A stretch of DNA of 64,000 nucleotides from Tetracentron sinense. Lineage: Eukaryota; Streptophyta; Magnoliopsida; Trochodendrales; Trochodendraceae. The notes under the pieces were generated by a model. The model saw only the letters and a list, made by a program, of their open reading frames with translations. It did not search any database and was not told the origin of the DNA. The DNA lies in NCBI GenBank assembly GCA_015143295.1, contig CM026574.1, positions 9,302,938 to 9,366,937 of the forward strand, given 5' to 3'. The translations under genes and the position numbers were made by a program. This document shows positions 19,886-29,020 of the stretch, one piece after another; positions within the stretch are counted from its first letter, which is position 1; every line of letters begins with the position of its first letter.

Positions 19886-21749
19886 TGATTGGCTCTTCCG
19901 TTTCTTAGAAAGAGGTGCCTTCTTTTTTATTGCAATTTTTTTGATTCTAGGCGCTCTTGGAGTAGCCGCCTTTGGAGCAGTAATAATTACAGGTTGGGGA
20001 GTAATGTTTTCCTCTCGGATTTCTGAAGAACCTCCAACGGCGGGTTTCGATTTAGATTTCTTGTGAGGAGAAGCTACCGCTTTCCTTTTCTTGCCTGCAC
20101 CAGGGGGCTCTTTCAGACATTTTTCTTTGTCCATAGCCAGATTAACAGTTTGACTGAGCATTGGCGGACCCTGAACAAAGGTTTTGAAGGTAGCAATGCA
20201 AGCTTTCCAGAAAAGCTGGTAGTTTTTCGTACATCTACCTGTCCTATGCTCCCCAGCCAAGTAAAAACCAGCAACAGATGGCCTTAAGTTTAAGGACCAA
20301 CTTTCCAGAATGAAAGCCTTCATGGTTCTCTTTAGAGAAAAAGATTCAGCTGTACCATCCGGAACGCCTTGATCAAGCCCAAACTGCCTCAGACACCGAT
20401 CAGGATTGTAAGATTCAAGGCAGAAACTGTTGGTTTTACCGCCATCAACGCTGTATAAACCGACCAAATGACACTTGGACAAAATGGCAAAACAGTGAAG
20501 ATCCTTCAAAGAAACTTCTGCTCTCTCCTCAGTACTCATGCCTATGAAAGATAAAGGCTCCTCAGAATGATAAAAGAATCTTTCAATACCTCTTGAAAGC
20601 TCAATGTAAGGTCTGAAGCAGAAGCATTTCTCCTTGTCAATAAAGTCAAAGATCAACGCATCCTTCTTTCTGGCAATACTACTCCACCGCCATGCCCTTG
20701 GACTTGGGAGATCTTCAACAGCGGTATTATCAGGTTGCAAAGGAGAAAACTGCCTAGCTGAAGGCGCATAACCGGGAAAACGTTCCCATAACCACATTTG
20801 AAGAAAAGCGGTATGAACAAATGATTCTATGAGAGAAGAACCTGCTGACCAGGCCTGACACTTATGGATTTGATCTAAATTCTTGTATAAAGTTCCCAAA
20901 AAATAAATTCCAAGAGGGAAACTCTGACCGTCAGCTAGGCGGAAAGCCAATGGAAATAATCTATCCAAAACTTTGTCAGTAGGAGCGCCTTCAAAGACAT
21001 ATCTAGACAGCCACATGCAGATGAACGCTGTCAACTCTAAAGGAGACTTGTACTCCTTTCCATATTGATAGTCTCTGACTCCTGTCTCTTTGTTCACAGG
21101 ACCTTTCTCCCTGAAGAAATAGCGTACCCAGCCGTAGAAATTTGGCCGCCTTGCATGAGACTCCTTTGAAGCTCCCCAAACTGGATTTACTCTCGATTCC
21201 CAAACCAGAGCATGCAAAAGTCTTGACGCTTTTATCTCTTCTCTACTCAAAACAATGTCTTGTATGTCATTATTCCCGAAAACGGGTAATCTCCATAACG
21301 CCATCACATCTTCCAAAGTAGGGGTGATTTCTCCCCATGAAGTAATAAAAGTGTGAGTTTGACTGATTCCACCTAGTAACTAACTGAGATAAACTATCTG
21401 TATCTTTCCTAATCTCAAAATCCTTCGAAAGCTCTATAGCTTTAAAAATCTCAGCTGCATGAAGTTTTGGCCCATACTCTGGGTGAGTGAGTATATAATC
21501 ACACCAAGCTGTCCACTCCTTGGTACAACCGCTGTGAGAACTAAAATTAACCTGAGAAAGCGTGAAATCTTTTCTTTCTATTCTGAACATAGTAGTAGCA
21601 AAAGGAGGTGGACAAAATCCTTTAGTTCCATCGATGTCACCATAGGGCAATGACCATCCATCTGAAGGAACAGCGGTATCCCAGGAATGATGCATAGCTG
21701 AATCCCAAAATTCGTTACTTAAAATATTTTTTTGAGAAGAAGATGCCAT
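19886..21749 (-). CDS. Antisense plant mobile domain (PMD) protein, main coding exon, one frameshift
   Basis: Starts MASSSQKNILSNEFW at 21749, two bases after a splice acceptor. It encodes a plant mobile domain (PF10536-like, aminotransferase-like family): a WCDYILTHPEYG region, then SWGEITPTLEDVMALWRLPV, then FICMWLSRYVFEG and RLFPLAFRLADGQSFPLGIY. The exon ends in two Lys-rich, nuclear-localisation-like patches (KKRKAVASPHKKSKSKP and KKIAIKKKAPLSKKRKS). The reading frame changes by one base near 21345-21352, at a CAAAC run: PMD homology continues from one frame into the other, so this copy appears broken by a single-base insertion. Host PMD proteins MAIN and MAIL1 act in gene silencing; whether this one counters or uses silencing is inference. 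Confidence 0.85.
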
Positions 21750-21751
21750 AG

Positions 21752-22044
21752 CTGAAAGCGTAAAAGTTGCAGAAATAAAAATAAATAAATTACAGTGTAT
21801 TCTAAAAAAAAATGGTGATGAAAATGAATGATGAAACAAAAAAAAAAAAAAAAAAAAAAAAAAAACAGTAACATACATATAATAACAACAATAAAAGAAT
21901 AAAAAGTAGATAAAATGACATAATTTACAGATGATCAAAATTTCTACAATGACGAAAAATAATATAATAAAAAAAAACAGCAAGCATAAGTATGAGCAAT
22001 CAAATAGAAATGATAAACAAAAAAGTAAAGAAGCAAAGACTCAC
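21752..22044 (-). other. 5'UTR intron of the antisense PMD gene
   Basis: 293 bases with donor AATTCTG|GTGAGT and acceptor ACGCTTTCAG|CT immediately before the ATG. It includes a homopolymer of 28 A on the plus strand (21838-21865, poly-T in the gene sense). Confidence 0.65.
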
Positions 22045-22216
22045 CAGAATTCTAAGAAGATGTCCTGGAAATCCAAATAAAGATTGAAGATCCTTGAAAA
22101 CCACAATAAGATCAATGAAAACACGAGCACAGAGGAAAGATAAAAACTCAAAGTATGCTTGCACGAAGAAGAAGATGAACAGTAAAACAATAAAGAACTG
22201 ATTATTTGCTTTTATA
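22045..22216 (-). promoter_or_regulatory. Promoter and leader exon of the antisense PMD gene
   Basis: On the minus strand a TATAAAAGC box (complement of 22208-22216) lies about 165 bases before the 5'UTR donor. A start near 22180 would give a leader of about 135 bases. This gives the antisense gene a promoter inside the element, independent of the LTR. Positions are predicted from motifs only. Confidence 0.5.
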
Positions 22217-22489
22217 ATGATTAAACATTTATGATATGCGGTTTCCAAGGAGCACGTTTTGATTCAAAATTCAAAAAAAAGGGGTACGATCATAATGACT
22301 TTGACAGGCTGGCTACATGATCTTATTGGCTATAAATGTGGCAAAACTATTTTAAGCAGGATCCGAAAAGACGTTTCTTTCAGACGCCAAATTTATGATA
22401 GTATATTATTTAATGAACTCCTTTTGTCATGATGGTTTGTCTGCTCAGACGCTTTTAGAGTAAGATTAGGCCTAAAAGCGCCTTCACAG
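22217..22489. other. Spacer between the antisense promoter and the PPT
   Basis: No open frame of note. Probably holds upstream regulatory sequence of the antisense gene. It contains several GACGCTTTTAG/AGCGCC words like those in the LTR array. Confidence 0.4.
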
Positions 22490-22503
22490 ACAGGGGGCTA
22501 AAA
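22490..22503 (+). promoter_or_regulatory. Polypurine tract
   Basis: CAGGGGGCTAAAA directly before the 3' LTR start TGTTGATG, the expected site for plus-strand DNA priming. It is slightly imperfect (CT in the middle). Confidence 0.75.
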
Positions 22504-24156
22504 TGTTGATGATGGTTATTGAAAAGTTTGATTTGTGAAATTTTGAATTTAAGGACGTTGTTCATAATTCAATAAAATAATGACACGTGGCTCAAAGGAC
22601 GTTCTAGCATATTACACATACTAAAATCCTTTCGGGAATTGGTTAACAGAATTCCATGTTTATCTGATAAAAATGATTCTAGTCATTAATGATCAATGAT
22701 TTTAAGCTCTTATGTTTTTAGTTCATACAAAGGATTTTCTGCTCATTTATGACAATTTTACCCTTATGTCACTAATGAAAGATGAAACTATTGCGCCTTT
22801 CACGCTATTGGCACAGATTCAAGTCCTAACGCTTTTTGGATATTGTTTCAGGCTCTAACGCCTTCGGATATCATTTCAGGCTCTAACGCCTTTGGATATT
22901 GTTTCAGGCTCTAACGCCTTTGGATATTGTTTCAAGCTTTAACGCCTTTGATGTTGATTCAGACTTCAACGCCTTCGGATATTCTATATGACTTCAGTGC
23001 CTCGCTCTGGTTTACAACGCCTTTCTTATGATGATAGGTGTGGTATAGATTTGTACCCTCCTTGTATGCCTTTCTGAGGACTTCTGCCAGAAAGGAGATT
23101 TGTTTTGTCAGGGGTGAACGGTATGGATTGGTACCTCCCCCGTGGGAATGAGTGTGGCTGTTTCCCCTCATTACCTATTCCAGTGAAGCATGGATTACTT
23201 CCTGGGCTGACAGTCAGGGAGAAAGCATTGAGGATGGATTTTTCCTCAGTTTCTCTTAAGGCCTGACGGGAAGGGTGTCCTCGTCCAACACCTATGATTT
23301 CCCTATTGGACCTGAGCTACGGGAAGGGTGTCCTCGTCCAACACCTATGATTTCCCTATTGGACCTGAATTACGGGAAGGGTGTCCTCGTCCAACACCTA
23401 TGATTTCCCTATTGGACTTGAGATGATTATTAGATGATTATCATCATCGTTATTATTAATATTATCATGATTATTACTCTAGAGGAGTGTTGCTGTCTGA
23501 ACACTAATATATTACCTCAGCAGGACAGTACACCATGAAAGCGTATGACCCGCCTTCACGGTGTAGTTACCAATTGCTTTTGGGGGAGGATGATGAGTTG
23601 TGGTTTGGAGGGTTTGGATAGAATTTGTTAAAAGATGGATATTATGAATACCGCTTTTAACCTTTGAAGAAAATATCTGAAAGCTTTGGTCATAAAAGCT
23701 TAAAAGAGGTATGGTGACAAAACGCCTTTATCTTGATGGAATCCAATATTTTTTCTCTAAAAGTCGGTTACAAAAACGGTTATGACAGCTGTACAAGTTG
23801 GTTACAATTTTGATAATCACCTATAAATAGAGGTGACCCCTCCTTGTTGAAGAAGAGAGACTTTCCTTGAGTTCCCAGAAGATTTCCCAAGAACAACCAG
23901 ATTTTTTTAAAAGAATTTACAGAGAGAGAAAGTAAAGGATTCATCAAGAAAAAAAAACATTCTGTCACTACTTTTCTTCATCGTTCTTTCTTCTCTCCCT
24001 CTGAATCATTTCCTTATTTCCTCCTTTTTCTTTCTTGTGTTCTTTGAATCATTTCTTCCAAAAATAACTCAATTTAGAACGGTCTGGATATCAGATTTAG
24101 GCTAGATTGAGGTTGCAGTAAACCCCATTTCTTCAAAGATCAAAATACCCCCTACA
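22504..24156 (+). repeat. 3' LTR of the Tat-type element
   Basis: 1653 bases matching 10025-11676 with five substitutions and one indel. TG...CA ends, followed by the CCTGT target duplication. Confidence 0.97.
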
Positions 24157-24161
24157 CCTGT
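24157..24161. repeat. 5-bp target-site duplication, right (CCTGT)
   Basis: Exact repeat of 10020-10024. Confidence 0.9.
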
Positions 24162-24580
24162 TGATTTGGATACGGTGAAAAACACCCTAACCAACTAACT
24201 CTTCTTCTTTGCTATTGATTGAAGTATATTGAGAGATACCTAAATGAGATTATCAAGAGACCATTACTCTTATTCAAACAACTCCAAATCATTCTCACTA
24301 TTATCGCTCGTAGTCGGCTCTTCTATGTACTTATTAATGATGAAATCCCTGTATTCTTTGTAGATTTGGGTATTTTTGAGATCGAGCTTCCATTGAAGAA
24401 CTCTTTCAAAGAAATTTTCTCGGTTTCGTGGAAGGGAAGAATCAGTGGAGATCAGAGATCCGGCTATCAAGCTCTTCAGGAGGATGATTCTGTTGCCGGA
24501 AAGTCGGATTCCAGCTGATTCTTGAGAGAAATCCGATCTGGATTGTGGATTTCAAAGATTTTTTTTTTTAAAAAAAAAAG
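24162..24580. other. Interior of the CACTA element, right of the nested insertion
   Basis: Minus-strand open frame over 24470-24270 (NRENFFERVLQWKLDLKNTQ...) has coding-like composition but no recognised family. It may be a captured exon. The segment would be contiguous with 9545-10019 before the retrotransposon inserted. Confidence 0.3.
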
Positions 24581-25155
24581 GGCATTAGTGACGGAAATTA
24601 TTCCGTCACTAATATTAATTTAATATTAGTGACGGAATAATTTCCGTCACTAATGCCTTTCCGTCACTAAATTCGAAGTTTAAATTACCAATATTAGTGA
24701 CGGAAACTTTCCGTCGCTACTAGTGACGGAAAAATATTTCCGTTACTAATAACCTTTAGCCACGGACGCATTAGTAACGGATTAGCGACGGATAGTTTTC
24801 CGTCACTAATAGTAAATAGTGACGGAAAATCAAGCATTAGTGACGGAAAATTTCCGTCACTGCTCGGTAGTTTTCTTGTAGTTGGAGAGAGATAATCCTA
24901 GTGAGATCATTTCGAAAAAAAAAAAAGATTATATTTTGGGTATAGAAACTTGAGGGGCATTTTGGTTAAAAAAATTATGAGGGACACGTTACTTATAGAA
25001 ATATGGCATAGGGACATTTTAAGAACCAAAAAACTTTAGAGACATTTTGGGTATAACAAAGAAAGGGGGCTGAGTGGAGCATTGGCGAGACGTTCTTCTT
25101 TTGGAGCATTTTCCAAGAGAGCAAGAAGTCTGACTACTCCTTTGAGGTCGTCATC

Positions 25156-25391
25156 TGTCCCTTGTAACACTTCTTAATTGCGGTTAAGATTCTATCATCC
25201 CTAGGGTTCACCCACTTATCCTTGGGTTTTCAAAAAAAAAATAATAATGAAAAAACAATTTAACTTTAGGAGTTAGTGAATTTTAACCAGGGTCCAAAAA
25301 TAAATTTTTTTTTTCTAAAAGCCAAAAATAAGTGGTTGAACCCTAGGGGTGAGTGAATCTTAACCATAGTTAAAGAGTGTTAAAAGGGACA
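25156..25391. mobile_element. Foldback MITE (GTTAAGATTC family), copy 1
   Basis: Arms starting TGTCCCTTGTAACAC and, from the other end, TGTCCCTTTTAACAC pair over about 60 bases, including GGTTAAGATTC and CCCTAGGGTTCA. Relatives lie at 50640-51580. Confidence 0.65.
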
Positions 25392-25460
25392 CATGCCGAT
25401 CTCAGTGGTGTAACCGACTCCAAGGATTCCGGTTACAACCGTAGAGAATTTCAAGCCTAA

Positions 25461-25770
25461 TAGATAGATGAGTGAGGGGTAATATGAGAACGAAGCAAAT
25501 ATTCAAGAGTTTGTCATTATATATAAAAAGATGAGATAAGAGCAAAAGATAGTTTTGGAATTACAACAAGATTCAATCAACGTTTTGAACAGGGACATCC
25601 TCTTTATATTAAGAAAGAGATGAGTGAGTGGTAGTATAGGAATTAAGCAAATATATAAAAGTTTGTCATTATATAAAAGAAGATGAGATAAGAGCCGAGG
25701 GTAATTTTGGAATTACAAAAAGATTCAATCAATGTTTTGAACAGGGCATCTATTTATATTAGTAAAGATA
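25461..25770. repeat. Tandem duplication, unit about 153 bp
   Basis: The stretch from AGATGAGTGAGGGGTAAT... through TTTTGAACAGGGACATC is repeated as AGATGAGTGAGTGGTAGT... through TTTTGAACAGGGCATC. Not coding. Confidence 0.75.
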
Positions 25771-26099
25771 AATCCAAATTATATACGTGTATATAATATA
25801 CAATATTATACATGTATATTATGAAGTACTGGAACATATATAGAGCCGCTTTAACCTAGTCGTCATGTTAGAGGGGTTTCGATAATTTGGGTATGGCCAT
25901 ACCTGGCCCGCAGGCCTTGTAGAAGAAAAAAATTCTTTGAATTTACGGGCTTAGGAGCGCTGGCCCAAGTGCCGTCACTGGCTGGCCGTATAACCTGCCC
26001 TAGCTATATCCAACCAATTGGGAAATAAAGTCCTTATACTATCAACGCACACATATTTGGATAGGATAATGCTAGCAACACTCTCTTTTTAAGACTAAC

Positions 26100-26272
26100 T
26101 CTCCTGTTGTGTTGAGTGGATAGAGTGTTGGTTTAAAATAAATGTCAACTGGTAGTGGAAGACAACAATACATGTCTTTCCCTCGAAGAAATTGAATTTA
26201 AAATAGAGTGTATGCATGAGTCAGTCTATAGGTACGCCCAAGTATACTCCCTAGGTACAAAAAAAAAAAAAC
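26100..26272 (+). mobile_element. SINE-like sequence with A tail
   Basis: A tRNA-like GTTGAGTGGATAGAGTGTTGG start, a weak box B region and an A12 run at the end suggest a decayed tRNA-derived SINE. Flanking direct repeats are not convincing. Confidence 0.35.
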
Positions 26273-26369
26273 CTCTCTAATCCTTGTAAATCAAATAATT
26301 AAGGGTCAAACTTAAATTAAAAGGTGTGGATTGACTTCCTTTATTTTTTCAAAAGTGTGCCACCTCAAC

Positions 26370-27130
26370 ATTTATCCCGACCCTTAGTGGTTAACCATTT
26401 ATGAACATAGTTAACCATCGACTGACTCAGCTAGCATAGCAGTGCTATTTTCCCTATTTAGATAACAAATTTGATAAAACAAACCCTCTCGTGTATTTTT
26501 TTAATATGTACACTCTTTGGCGATCCTGAGAAACGCTCCAGGGAGCTTTTAAGATTCATTTCCATGCATACCCATTTTGATTTTGTTTATTCTTATGCAA
26601 TCAGGAACTCAACAAATTCAGTTCTGAACCAACCAATATCAAGAAAGTATGCTTGCTGATATAAGAAAGGATTGAAAGCTTACCCCTCTGAAAGATGCGG
26701 CTGTTGTGAATTGCGAGACGAAGAAGAGAATTAAAAGTTGCTAAGAAAACTAACAAGCAGAGACAAGGTGCTGGTTTGGTTCGGAAAGTAAGGATAAATA
26801 GTATGAGAAAGAGATGTAGTAATGGAGAAAAAAGAAGAAGAAGGAGTAAATATTGTGCTTTCCTTTCCCTTCTTTCTTGATCTTTTTCCCATCTTGAAGA
26901 CAGGTATACTATGCTCATGATCCTAGAAGTTAAAAGTAGCTAAGAAAACACAGAAGCGGCGCTGGTTTGGGTGGGAAAGTAGAATAAATAGTACGAGAAA
27001 GAGATGTAGTAATGAAGAAAAAAGAAGAAGAACGAGGTATACGTGTTTTCCTTTCCCTTCTTTCTTGATCTTTTCCCATCTTGAAGACAAGTATACTATG
27101 CTTATGATTCTCTTCTGTAGTACTTGGGCA
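26370..27130. repeat. Dispersed duplicated block, copy 2 (pairs with 2340-3010)
   Basis: Long near-identical match to 2340-3010, in the same orientation, about 24 kb away. It carries about 50 extra bases after the GGGAGCTT position and the same internal tandem unit of about 180 bases. A 105-codon minus-strand frame here has no recognisable domain and is not conserved in copy 1, so no gene is called. Confidence 0.8.
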
Positions 27131-28371
27131 AGTTGTGATGGGGACTGACCGAAGAAGAATTTCTTCGTCTCAAGCAGAAAGTAATGGCCATGAATTGCTT
27201 TTCACGTACTGTTGTCCATGAATTTTTGTATTGTTAGAGGCTTTAGAATCAATCTCAATTCAACAAATCATATGCAAGGATTGTCCAAATGAAAGGTGCT
27301 GAGATTAGTTGCATCTCACTTGGATGGTCGTGATTGACTTGTAAAATCATAGCTTCAAGAACTCAGAAAGTATCCCTGCAGTCTTGAGGAGAGCCTCTCA
27401 ATTTGCAGGCTTATCTCCTTAATCTTTCAAATAAGAACTTTTGGATATTTTAGTCTATTTATTTAGGCCCCTTGGTTGCATTTTATTTTTTGTTTTTAAA
27501 AATTTAAATTTAATTTAATTTTTTTTTTTTGCATAAAGTACGTTTGTTAAAGAGGTTTCTATTTTTTTATTTTTTAAAAGTAATAACTAATAACACATGA
27601 GCTTCGTTTGGTTCCACTTTTATTTTATTTTATTTTTGTTTTTAAAAACAAACATTTGAAACTTTTTTGCATAAAACATGTTTAGTAAACATGTTTATGT
27701 GATATCTACTTTTAGAAATTGAAAACAAAAATAGAAAACACGGAGTGCTCACCACCACTATCACCGCCACCACCAGCCACCACCGACAACCACTACTCAA
27801 TACCATCCACCACCTCCACCTAGGGGTGGCAATCCAGCAGGGTTGGGACGTTGGCATGGTTAGTCCAAGCTCAACCCACAATTCAAAACCTTAGCCCAAA
27901 CATAACCCAGCCCAAGCACCCCAGGCCAAGCTCGGGCTTTGGGCCGAGTTCGGGTTGGCCCAAATTAAGCAGATTGTGGGCGGATCGAGTTTGGGGGCTG
28001 ACCTAGAGAAGCCATAAATTGTATTATTTTTAAGAATAAAATTTGCTTAAAAAAGGGGTTTCACTTATGTGGCCTTGTGGGCGTTGAAGAAAGAAGAAGG
28101 TTTTGGTTTTTCTTATTAATAGAGAGGGAGACCGCTGTTAAATCAAGAATGCAATGGATGAACCAGATTTGGGCCTAAACTCTCTCTCTATATAAATATC
28201 TATACTACTGCTAATAACCCTGTAGGTCTCCAAGTGGCTCCTTCAGAGGCCTCTGTTTGAGCTCTAGGTTGTTTCCACATGTTAGCTCAAATGAGCAAAC
28301 CCTCTTTTATTGATCCAATGAAAAAATGTAAAATCATACACTTAATAACCATTATTATTCCCTAACTTAAA
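27131..28371. other. Intergenic repeats: Tourist-like and hAT-MITE-like pieces, CCA-rich repeat
   Basis: GGCCCCTTGGTTGCATTTTA near 27467 resembles a PIF/Harbinger (Tourist) terminus, with GAGCTTCGTTTGGTTCCAC near 27600. A (CCA)n-rich tract lies at 27750-27820. TAGGGGTGGCAATCC at 27822 resembles a hAT MITE end, followed by GCCCAAGC-rich sequence. No gene is seen. Confidence 0.4.
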
Positions 28372-29020
28372 CTAGCTAAGACCTGTGCGATGCACAGAAA
28401 AATAGAAGGAAAAAAAAATTTATTTATTTGTTACCTATATAAAATTAGACCAAAATAATCAATTAATAGTTTAATACAGACAAAGTATTTTCAAAGTTAT
28501 ATTTTTTATTTAATCAGTAGAACATAAAATTGAAAAGAATATCCAAATCAGAAAAATGATAAAACAATACACATGATTACAAAGACCATAACCTTAAAAT
28601 CTGAAACTCAAATCCTTGTCTATTGTACATGGCAATACTTACTTTTAAGAGAAAATTTATAATATTTCAAACCGAAACTCTACGTAACACTTTTTCTCTA
28701 GATGTTACTTACAATAGCTAATGAGAGGACTTTGAGAAACAGAAACTCTAACCTTCCAAACAACCACATAAGAAGTTGGACCTCACTCTTATGGAGATAT
28801 TTCAACAAACATAAGAAGTCTTCATCATATGTGAATTTAATAAAAATTTGATTTAAAATTTTTTTTTGGTTCAGAAGCTAAATAAAACTACAATTCACAT
28901 ATATTAATGCACTTATACATATATTTAAATTAACGAAGATCGGAGGCTTCTTCCATGGCTTCTAAAGCATTATAGAAGTTTGGACAAGTCTTTCTAAAGC
29001 CTTATAGAGAAGTCTATATA
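28372..29020 (-). mobile_element. Helitron-like 3' end (non-autonomous, boundaries uncertain)
   Basis: Read on the minus strand, a perfect 6-bp stem (CTGTGC-ATC-GCACAG, 28383-28397) is followed seven bases later by CTAG and then T (28375-28371), the canonical Helitron 3' terminus. A possible 5' end lies near 29010 (TCTATAAGG on the minus strand). No Rep/helicase is present. Confidence 0.4.

Larger units (their letters stand above)
10025..24156 (+). mobile_element. Complete Ty3/Gypsy LTR retrotransposon, Tat lineage, with antisense PMD gene
   Basis: 14132-base element with TG...CA LTRs, PBS, PPT and a perfect 5-bp target duplication. On the plus strand it encodes Gag-protease and RT-RNaseH-archaeal-type RNaseH-integrase; the second RNase H is diagnostic of the Tat lineage. 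Between pol and the 3' LTR, on the minus strand, sits a spliced gene for a plant mobile domain protein. Extra, sometimes antisense, ORFs are known in this lineage. The two LTRs differ by five substitutions and one indel, so the insertion is young. The element may still be active, though the antisense gene has one frameshift. Confidence 0.95.
9091..24883. mobile_element. Non-autonomous CACTA element, split by an LTR retrotransposon
   Basis: The left terminus is CACTACAAAAAAACTATCGC at 9091. The right terminus, read on the minus strand, is AACTACAAGAAAACTACCG, with the last base of the CACTA consensus mutated (TAGTT at 24879-24883). Both sides are flanked by the 3-bp target duplication GGA (9088-9090 and 24884-24886). 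Subterminal arrays of TAGTGACGGAAATAATTCCG-like inverted motifs fill 9111-9530 and 24585-24870. Without the nested retrotransposon it would be about 1.66 kb. No transposase is present, so it would have needed enzyme from elsewhere. Confidence 0.85.

Noticed and set aside
21750-21983. N-terminal extension with a run of Phe upstream of the PMD start
   Set aside because: The Phe run comes from a poly-A tract inside the predicted 5'UTR intron; the splice acceptor sits right before the chosen ATG.
24590-24870. Regular short repeats of about 28 bases with spacers, superficially CRISPR-like
   Set aside because: The repeats are palindromic subterminal motifs of a CACTA element next to its terminus, in a plant nuclear context, with irregular spacers.
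26601-26918. 105-codon minus-strand frame with a hydrophobic stretch
   Set aside because: It is not conserved in the duplicated block at 2340-3010, has no domain and no splice support.
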